From positions 1-11,015 of the forward strand of contig JACQEE010000333.1 of NCBI GenBank assembly GCA_016200725.1: DNA of 11,015 nt, in the 5' to 3' direction. Positions 6,100-11,015 of this stretch are shown here, piece after piece; position 1 is the stretch's first letter; each line of letters begins with the position of its first letter. This stretch comes from Chloroflexota bacterium (GTDB lineage Bacteria; Chloroflexota; Dehalococcoidia; SHYB01). Made by a program: the position numbers and the translations under genes. Below the pieces are notes generated by a model. It was not told the origin of the DNA. It did no database searches and saw nothing but the letters and a program-made list of their open reading frames with translations.

Positions 6100-6882
6100 A
6101 TGGACAGACTCAAAGATCGCGTCGCCATCATCACCGGCGGCGGCACCGGCATCGGCAAATCCATCGCCCTCGCCTACGCCCGCGAGGGCGCCCACACCGT
6201 CCTCGTCGGTAGGCGACAGCCCCTCCTCGACGCCGTCGCCAAGCAAGTGCAAGCGACGGGTCGCAAGTCGCTCACGGTCTCAGCCGACGTCTCCAAGGAG
6301 GCGCTCGTCAAAGACATGGTCGCCCGTGCGATGAAAGAGTTCGGCCGCGTGGACATCATGGTCAATAACGCCGGCGGCGCAGGCGTCGTCAAGAACACCG
6401 TCGACATGTCCCTCGCCGAGTTCCAGGAAGTCTGGGAGCAGAACATGATCTCCACCATGCTCTGCACGCGCGAAGTCCTCAAGCACATGATCCCAGCCAG
6501 GCGCGGTATCGTGATCAACTTCTCGTCGAACGCCGCCAAGGGCGGCTTCCCCATGCGCAGCCACTACTCCGCGACGAAGGCCGCCATCATCGCCTACACC
6601 GCCAGCGTGGCAAAGGAAGTCGGCAAGCACAACGTCCGCGTCAACTGCATCATGCCCGGCCCCGTCATGACCGAGGCGCTCATGGAAGGCTTCGCCGCCC
6701 GCGCCAAAGCCCTCGGCGTCCCCACGGAGCAGATCGTCAACGAGCGCGTCGGCATGAGCCCCATGGGCCGCATGCCCACCAGCGACGAGTGCGCCAACCT
6801 CGCCCTCTTCCTCGCCTCCGACGAGTCCTCGTTCGAGACCGGCCAGAACTACCACATCACCGGCGGCAGCATCACCTACTGA
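6100..6882 (+). CDS. Short-chain dehydrogenase/reductase (classical, FabG-like)
   Basis: 260 residues, normal length. AGAGGAG at 6086-6092 lies 7 bp before the ATG. Classical SDR features: TGGGTGIG (12-19), GRR at 37-39 after the second strand (Arg38 and Arg39 favour NADP(H)), NNAGG (89-93), and the full tetrad Asn115, Ser143, Tyr156 and Lys160 (YSATK). The sequence ends with ETGQNYHITGGSITY, the usual SDR C-terminal NAD(P)-side strand. It is the last gene of the plus-strand cluster. The different cofactor signature from its neighbour (Asp37 there, Arg pair here) suggests a different step rather than a duplicate; a 3-oxoacyl reductase or a secondary-alcohol dehydrogenase are both possible. 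The substrate cannot be assigned from sequence. Confidence 0.9.
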   Translation: MDRLKDRVAIITGGGTGIGKSIALAYAREGAHTVLVGRRQPLLDAVAKQVQATGRKSLTVSADVSKEALVKDMVARAMKEFGRVDIMVNNAGGAGVVKNTVDMSLAEFQEVWEQNMISTMLCTREVLKHMIPARRGIVINFSSNAAKGGFPMRSHYSATKAAIIAYTASVAKEVGKHNVRVNCIMPGPVMTEALMEGFAARAKALGVPTEQIVNERVGMSPMGRMPTSDECANLALFLASDESSFETGQNYHITGGSITY

Positions 6883-6892
6883 GCGTCCCTTC

Positions 6893-6938
6893 GTCATGCT
6901 GAGGTACTCCTCAACATCTAGCACTCAGCGCCAACCCC
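6893..6938 (+). repeat. Hairpin repeat B2 between convergent genes
   Basis: ATGCTGAGG (6896-6904) pairs with CCTCAACAT (6909-6917) with one mismatch around TACT, and is followed by CTAGCACTCAGCGCCAACC. It lies 11 bp after the second SDR stop, in the 105-bp gap facing the converging homospermidine synthase gene. It may act as a bidirectional terminator-like structure, although no T-run follows. Confidence 0.7.
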
Positions 6939-6987
6939 ACGCTCAGCGAGCGCCACCGATCGCTCTCGCCCTTGAGGCAGCACTGCA

Positions 6988-8412
6988 TCACGTCACGCGG
7001 AAGTTCTTGAACTGCCACGGATCGTCCGCATCCACATCCTCGGGATACATCTCCCCCCGTCCTTCCAGCGGCGTCCAGTTGCTGTATTCGCCCACCAGCG
7101 GCCCCAGGTACGGCCGCGCGAAGTCCAGCACCGTGCGATAGTGCAGGTCATCCGGCTCCATGATCCCCGCCGACGGATGCTGCATCGCCCAGATCGCCGC
7201 GCCCACCGCCGGCGCGTTCACCTGCAGGCTCGTCGCATTGTTGTGCGGGCACAACTCCCGCGTCTCGCCGATCGTCAACTGCGACCCGTACCAGTACGCG
7301 CCGCGACGGTGGCCCAGCAACAGCACGCCCAACTCATCGCAGCCCGTCGTGATGTCCTCGCGCAGCAATCTCGTGCGCTCCTGCATCCGATAACCCTTGC
7401 CGACCATCTCGTGCAGCGACAGCACCGCATCGTCGCACGGATGGTACGCGTAATAGCACGTTGGCCGGTACAGCACCTGCGCGCCATCGCGCACCGTCAG
7501 GTAGTCCGCGATCGAATGCGACTCCCCGTGCGAGATCAGCCACCCGTGATACGGGCCTTCCTTCGGCACCCACGACCGCACCCGCGTCACGCAGCCCGGC
7601 CGGCTCAGATAGATCGAACTGCCGCACCCGAACGAAAATCGCTGCCCATCATCCGGCCAGTGGCGCTCGTGCGTCCCCCAGCCTAGTTCCGCCGGTTGCA
7701 GCGATTCGCCGACGAACGCCCCGCTCGACCACGTGTTCACGAACTCGCCGGCCTCTTTCCGCTTCGCCGACACCTGGCAGTCGCGCTCGGCGATTTGCAC
7801 TACGCGAACCCCGAGTCGCATCGCCAGCTGCGCCCAATCTTCCCGAGTAGCCAGCGCAGGCGCCGCCATCTCGCTGTCCGCCGCCAGATTCACCAGCGCC
7901 TGCTTCACGAAGTGCGACACGAGGCCCGGATTCGCGCCGTGCATGACCACCGCTGTCGGCCCGTTCGGGTGCCGCCTGCGCAGCGCCAGCGCCGACTCGC
8001 GATAGGCGTAGTTCGTCCGCCGTTCCGCGCTGATGTTCGCGTCGTGATGCCCGCCGGCCCAGGGTTCGATGGCCGCGTCGAGGTACATGATCTGCCGCTC
8101 GAGGCAATATTCGATCAGCGCCAGGCTCGACACGTCGAACGACGCGTTGAACACGAAATCGCCCGGCCCCACTTCGCGGTCCAGCACGCGGCGGTAGTTC
8201 TCGCGCGTCAGCGGCTCGATGGCCAGCGCCACCCCGTACTTCGCCGCGACCTCGCGGCCGCACGCGTCGGCCGTGATGATCTTGATCCGGCTGCACGGCA
8301 TATCGATGTGACGCAGGATCAGCGGCAGGCTGCCCTGGCCGACCGCGCCAAAGCCCAGCATCAGGAGCCTGCCCGGAAATCTGACCGATTTCTTCTGCTG
8401 GTGCTCGCCCAT
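6988..8412 (-). CDS. hss: Homospermidine synthase (saccharopine-dehydrogenase-like fold)
   Basis: 474 residues from ATG 8412, close to the roughly 477 of characterised bacterial enzymes. The same frame is open upstream to 8613, but those 67 residues are low-complexity and cross the promoter region, and starting at 8412 places the Rossmann motif at the family position. Motifs: LLMLGFGAVGQGSLPLIL with GFGAVG at 20-25 (NAD binding), NASFDVSSLALIEYC, LDAAIEPWAGG with Glu116, and VVMHGANPGLVSHFV (156-170). These match the Blastochloris viridis enzyme, whose active-site Glu117 corresponds to Glu116. The enzyme condenses two putrescines, or putrescine and spermidine, to sym-homospermidine using NAD+ as a cycling cofactor in the cytoplasm. 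It is convergent with the SDR cluster and divergent from the SET gene. Confidence 0.93.
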   Translation of the reverse strand: MGEHQQKKSVRFPGRLLMLGFGAVGQGSLPLILRHIDMPCSRIKIITADACGREVAAKYGVALAIEPLTRENYRRVLDREVGPGDFVFNASFDVSSLALIEYCLERQIMYLDAAIEPWAGGHHDANISAERRTNYAYRESALALRRRHPNGPTAVVMHGANPGLVSHFVKQALVNLAADSEMAAPALATREDWAQLAMRLGVRVVQIAERDCQVSAKRKEAGEFVNTWSSGAFVGESLQPAELGWGTHERHWPDDGQRFSFGCGSSIYLSRPGCVTRVRSWVPKEGPYHGWLISHGESHSIADYLTVRDGAQVLYRPTCYYAYHPCDDAVLSLHEMVGKGYRMQERTRLLREDITTGCDELGVLLLGHRRGAYWYGSQLTIGETRELCPHNNATSLQVNAPAVGAAIWAMQHPSAGIMEPDDLHYRTVLDFARPYLGPLVGEYSNWTPLEGRGEMYPEDVDADDPWQFKNFRVT

Positions 8413-8546
8413 TGCTTCAGAACGCGAAGGAGTCAGCATCTGCTCGCCCAACCGCTCGCCGAACGCCTGCGTGCGTCCGCCAGGTCTGCGAGGCTCGCGC
8501 CCGTCTGCTGCGGCTGCCGGGCGATGCCCCGCTCCCCGATGCTGTG

Positions 8547-8576
8547 TTGCACCCTGCGTGCTGGGTGACACATAAT
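8547..8576 (+). promoter_or_regulatory. Possible promoter of the SET-domain gene
   Basis: CATAAT (8571-8576, five of six matches to TATAAT) is preceded at 18 bp by TTGCAC (8547-8552, weak -35). Transcription would start near 8583 and give a leader of about 36 nt. The same AT-rich patch reads TATTAT on the minus strand, so it might also serve the divergent homospermidine synthase gene. This is the only AT-rich patch in the 206-bp divergent gap. Confidence 0.35.
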
Positions 8577-8618
8577 ACAACACTCTCGCGACGACACACG
8601 CAACGACGCCCACCCCGC

Positions 8619-9026
8619 ATGTTTCTCTTCGATACCTACGTCGCCCCGAGCGCCATCCACGGCCTTGGCGTCTTCACCCGCGAGGCCATTCCCAGAGGCC
8701 GCCGCGTCTGGGAATACACGCCCGGCATCGACCACGCCCACACCGCAGCCGAGTTCGAGCGTCTCCCGCCGCGCGCCCAGCGATTCCTCAAGCGCCACGG
8801 CTTCCACGACACCCGCACCGGCTACTACGTCCTCGGCGGCGACTTCGACCTCTTCTCCAACCACTCCGCCGATCCGCGCCACGTGAACTTGGTCGCCGAC
8901 GGCAGCGATCCCAACCCCATCAGCGCCGCCCTCATCGCCAGCCGCGACATCCCCGCCGGCGAAGAGTTGCTCGCCGACTACCGCGAGTGGGACCGCTACG
9001 CCGACGAGAAACTCACGCGCCTCTGA
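8619..9026 (+). CDS. Small SET-domain protein (putative lysine methyltransferase)
   Basis: 135 residues from ATG 8619. The same frame is open further upstream to 8412, but that part overlaps the promoter patch and has no domain. SET landmarks: HGLGVFTREAIPRG (14-27), matching the GxGvfA start of SET; FSNHSADPRHVN (79-90), matching NHSxxPN; and GEELLADY (114-121), matching GEELxxDY with Tyr121 as the catalytic-type tyrosine. There is no pre-SET or post-SET cysteine cluster, as usual for compact bacterial members. Known SET enzymes methylate protein lysines from S-adenosylmethionine; the bacterial substrates are mostly unknown, so the target is not assigned. It is divergent from homospermidine synthase. 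Confidence 0.9.
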   Translation: MFLFDTYVAPSAIHGLGVFTREAIPRGRRVWEYTPGIDHAHTAAEFERLPPRAQRFLKRHGFHDTRTGYYVLGGDFDLFSNHSADPRHVNLVADGSDPNPISAALIASRDIPAGEELLADYREWDRYADEKLTRL

Positions 9027-9037
9027 CCATCCTCGTT

Positions 9038-9083
9038 GTCATGCTGAGGTACCCCTCAGCATCTAGCACCCAGCGCCAACCTT
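9038..9083 (+). repeat. Hairpin repeat B3 downstream of the SET gene
   Basis: ATGCTGAGG (9041-9049) and CCTCAGCAT (9054-9062) are a perfect 9-bp stem around TACC. The tail CTAGCACCCAGCGCCAACCT matches B2 closely. It begins 11 bp after the SET stop codon. Confidence 0.75.
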
Positions 9084-9161
9084 ACGCGCGCCCGCTCGCC
9101 AAGGCGCCCCGCCTTCGAAGGTGAGCCGCTTGCGGGTCACAGGGTACGGACGCCATCGGCT

Positions 9162-9170
9162 TGGTATAAT
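9162..9170 (+). promoter_or_regulatory. Extended -10 promoter of the LppX/LprG-like lipoprotein gene
   Basis: TGGTATAAT contains a perfect TATAAT (9165-9170) with the TGn extension, and no clear -35 at the usual spacing. Transcription would start near 9177, only about 4 nt before the ATG at 9181, implying a nearly leaderless mRNA. A GAGG at 9173-9176 could otherwise serve as a ribosome binding site if transcription starts further upstream. Confidence 0.5.
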
Positions 9171-9180
9171 GCGAGGCGTC

Positions 9181-9912
9181 ATGTATTCGAGAGCGCGCCT
9201 CTGCCTGCCCCTCTTCGCCCTGCTGAGCCTGCTCGCGCTCGCCCTCGCGGCGTGCAGCAGTTCCACGTCCACGCCCACGCCCGCATCTGCGCCTACACCC
9301 ACACCTGCGCCGAAGGCGTCGCCCGTTGCCGACGTCCTCGCCCAGTCCGCAGCCGCGATGGGCAAAGTCACCTCGTTCTCCTTCGACCTGCAGAGCCAGG
9401 GTGGCGACACGCCCCTCCCGCTTGGCCTCTCCATGCGCTCCGCCAGCGGTCAACTCCTCAAGTCCGGGGCGCTCTCCGCCACGATCAAGGCCGTCATCCC
9501 CGGCTCCGTGATCGATCTCCGGACTATCAGCATCGGCGGCAAGTCCTACCTCACCGACCCGCTCACCGGCAAGTGGCTCACCTTCGATGGCGCCGCCAGC
9601 CCGGTGAACTTCTTGGATCCCGCGACCGGTGTCGCCCGCATACTCGGAAGCCTCGCCGTTCCCGTGGTCACCGATGCCGGCGACGCCTACCGCGTGACCG
9701 GCACATTAGCGGCCGGCGATGCCCGCTTCATCGCCGGCTCGGTCTCTCCCGGGGGCATCCTCCAGGCGCAACTCGAGATCGGGAAGAAGGATCTCCTGCT
9801 CCGGAAGGTCACCCTCCAGGGCCGCATCACGGATCAGGAGAGCGCCGGCATCGTCCGCACGCTCACGCTCGCCGGCTTCAACCAGCCCTTCGCCATCCAG
9901 CCCCCCGCGTAA
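9181..9912 (+). CDS. LppX/LprG-like cell-surface lipoprotein
   Basis: 243 residues from ATG 9181. This start gives a textbook lipoprotein signal: MYSRAR, then a leucine-rich core, then LAAC with Cys25 as the lipidation site. Starts at 9121 and 9169 would add residues encoded across the -10 box. A Thr-Pro/Ala-Pro spacer (about 29-46) leads into a beta-rich domain: VTSFSFDLQSQGG, ATIKAVIPGSVIDLRTISIGGKSYLTDPLTGKWLTF and a repeated strand pattern to the end. The GGKSYLTDPLTGKW segment is typical of LppX/LprAFG-type lipoproteins, which in mycobacteria carry lipids through a hydrophobic cavity. Lipid carriage here is inference. It is convergent with the next lipoprotein, 16 bp apart. Confidence 0.82.
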   Translation: MYSRARLCLPLFALLSLLALALAACSSSTSTPTPASAPTPTPAPKASPVADVLAQSAAAMGKVTSFSFDLQSQGGDTPLPLGLSMRSASGQLLKSGALSATIKAVIPGSVIDLRTISIGGKSYLTDPLTGKWLTFDGAASPVNFLDPATGVARILGSLAVPVVTDAGDAYRVTGTLAAGDARFIAGSVSPGGILQAQLEIGKKDLLLRKVTLQGRITDQESAGIVRTLTLAGFNQPFAIQPPA

Positions 9913-9928
9913 GGCCCGGCCGTCCCTG

Positions 9929-10732
9929 TCAGCCGACCTTGAGAGTTGCTTCGGTTACCGAGTCCAGCGGGATCTCTTTCAGGTTTTCATCCAGGAAGTG
10001 GGCTTCTACAGTTATTGCAGCGCCCCAACGGTCGAGCTCATGCCTGATGCCCTCGCGCTTGTCACTGTCCAATTCGCCTTGAGTGCGAGTGGGATAAAAA
10101 GAGTCGGGGAAGTTCCTCGCGACCTTTATCCTGAACGCGACGAACCAGTGCCGGGTCACCCCATCTCCAGGCTTGTGCGCTGGAGTCGGCCCCTTGCGCG
10201 CCTCCGCGAAGACAAGTTGCTTCGTGGAGGGAGTGAGACCGTATGGGTACGCTTGCCCGTAGTAATCGGCCCAGCCGTTGATGCCGATCGCCCGGTCCGG
10301 CGTCGGCAGCGGCCTCGGCGTCGGCGTCGGGGTATTCAATCCCACGGAGTCCGGCACCTGCCCTGATTCTGTCGTTGGATCTCCGCCGAACAGGTTCCCG
10401 CCGCACGCGGCGAGTCTGCCGTTCTGGCCGCACTGTCCGGCTTCGAAATCTGCGAATGGCATCCGCAGCCGCACCTCGCCGCCGCTGATCGCCTTGTCCG
10501 AATCGACCCAGACGCTGAAGGTCAACTCGTCGCCAAGGCTGATTGTTGCGGTGCGCGGGTAGACGAACACGTGCGTGCCGCTCTTCGCCAGCGGCGGCGC
10601 GTCCGCCGGCGGCTGGTCGGCCAGGTTCGGCACGTGCGTGGGGTAGAACCCCGAGGGGGGTGTCGTGCACGCCGACACGGCGAGGACGAGCAGCGCCCCC
10701 AGGCACGCCGCCCTACGAACAGGCTTGGCCAT
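9929..10732 (-). CDS. Secreted lipoprotein with possible cohesin-like beta domain
   Basis: 267 residues from ATG 10732. An in-frame ATG at 10783 is less likely because the basic-hydrophobic signal starts at MAKPVRRAACLG, and GGGCGAG precedes 10732. The lipobox VSAC puts lipidation at Cys22. Residues about 55-100 (HVFVYPRTATISLGDELTFSV, then VDSDKAISGGEVRLRMPF) have the strand and GD pattern of cohesin-like modules. A TPTPTPRPLPTP linker lies at 134-143, followed by a domain with QLVFAEARKG and HWFVAFRIKV strands that could be its second half. The gene start overlaps the end of the upstream gene by 20 bp, suggesting translational coupling. Cell-surface location is likely. The cohesin reading is tentative; a generic immunoglobulin-like domain is the alternative. 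Confidence 0.75.
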   Translation of the reverse strand: MAKPVRRAACLGALLVLAVSACTTPPSGFYPTHVPNLADQPPADAPPLAKSGTHVFVYPRTATISLGDELTFSVWVDSDKAISGGEVRLRMPFADFEAGQCGQNGRLAACGGNLFGGDPTTESGQVPDSVGLNTPTPTPRPLPTPDRAIGINGWADYYGQAYPYGLTPSTKQLVFAEARKGPTPAHKPGDGVTRHWFVAFRIKVARNFPDSFYPTRTQGELDSDKREGIRHELDRWGAAITVEAHFLDENLKEIPLDSVTEATLKVG

Positions 10733-11015
10733 ACTCGCCCTGCAGCGTCTTTTCGTCGGCATCGTAATTCGTATCCGTGCCATATCGCACCCCTAACCTC
10801 GCCAGGTCCAGGAGGTCCACGCGCCTGTCCTTGTTGCTGTCGCTCTTGTACGGCGATGTCTCGCACCGCACCACTGCCGTCACCAGCACGTCGTTCACCG
10901 TCGCCTTGCTCGCGTCCTTATCGCCATAGGTGACGAGCAGGTGATTGTTAAGTTCCCGGTGATTGACCGTGTCATTGGACTGGATCGAGACCACCACGTT
11001 GCACGTTGCTTTGGC
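10713..11015 (-). CDS. 3' end of a secreted protein with dockerin-like C-terminus (5' end outside window)
   Basis: The frame ending at TAG 10715-10713 is open to the window edge; a GTG at 10997 is in frame but codons continue upstream of it, so this is probably the tail of a larger protein. About 100 residues are visible. Near the end is SDSNKDRRVDLLDLARLGVRYG, which carries Asp-Asn-Asp-Asp-Asp at calcium-loop positions 1, 3, 5, 9 and 12 of a type I dockerin half-repeat followed by its helix. A second loop (DTNYDAD) is degenerate. Two cysteines flank the region. Dockerins bind cohesins or act as calcium-stabilised C-terminal modules. The overlapping downstream gene may encode a cohesin-like partner. 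Confidence 0.72.
   Translation of the reverse strand, partial: AKATCNVVVSIQSNDTVNHRELNNHLLVTYGDKDASKATVNDVLVTAVVRCETSPYKSDSNKDRRVDLLDLARLGVRYGTDTNYDADEKTLQGEYGQACS

Noticed and set aside
8413..8613. A 67-residue N-terminal extension of homospermidine synthase
   Set aside because: The extra residues are Arg/Gly/Ala-rich, unlike the family, and cover the divergent promoter patch; the start at 8412 matches family length and motif positions.

Overview
The window is GC-rich bacterial DNA with nearly all bases in genes or short repeat-filled gaps. Several features together suggest a member of the Chloroflexota, perhaps a Dehalococcoidia-like lineage: lipoproteins with Thr-Pro linkers, a dockerin-like tail, and intergenic gaps full of short palindromic repeats. 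This is inference from style; no rRNA or marker gene is present to fix the taxon.

Layout. Left edge (1-1876, minus): a long ORF that runs off the window, encoding a secreted, probably lipid-anchored protein with HEAT-like repeats, a metzincin zinc-protease site and a Thr/Pro linker. Centre (2032-6882, plus): six co-directional genes, namely a crotonase-fold protein, two half-size MaoC hot-dog proteins, a class I glutamine-amidotransferase-like hydrolase (peptidase C26), and two short-chain dehydrogenases. A TTGACA-17-TATCGT promoter sits upstream of the first. Right half: a homospermidine synthase (minus, 6988-8412) divergent from a small SET-domain protein (plus, 8619-9026), then an LppX/LprG-like lipoprotein (plus, 9181-9912). 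On the minus strand at the right edge are a lipoprotein with a possible cohesin-like domain (9929-10732) and the 3' end of a gene with a dockerin-like C-terminus (10713 to the edge). These two overlap by 20 bp.

How the genes fit together. The crotonase-like protein, the MaoC pair and the MFE-2-like SDR look like an acyl-CoA module. The MaoC pair would act as an (R)-specific enoyl-CoA hydratase and the SDR as the (3R)-hydroxyacyl-CoA dehydrogenase. The crotonase lacks both standard catalytic glutamates, so its step is uncertain. Homospermidine synthase and the C26 hydrolase are each compatible with polyamine metabolism, but they are not in one operon.

The most striking non-coding content is repeats. 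One family (about 110 bp, G6/C6 hairpins) forms the 5' leader of both SDR genes and runs to their ribosome binding sites, with an extra partial copy in a 119-bp tandem duplication. A second, diverse family of short imperfect palindromes (TGTCATnCTGA...) follows the stop codons of five genes. No CRISPR array, transposase, tRNA or rRNA was seen.
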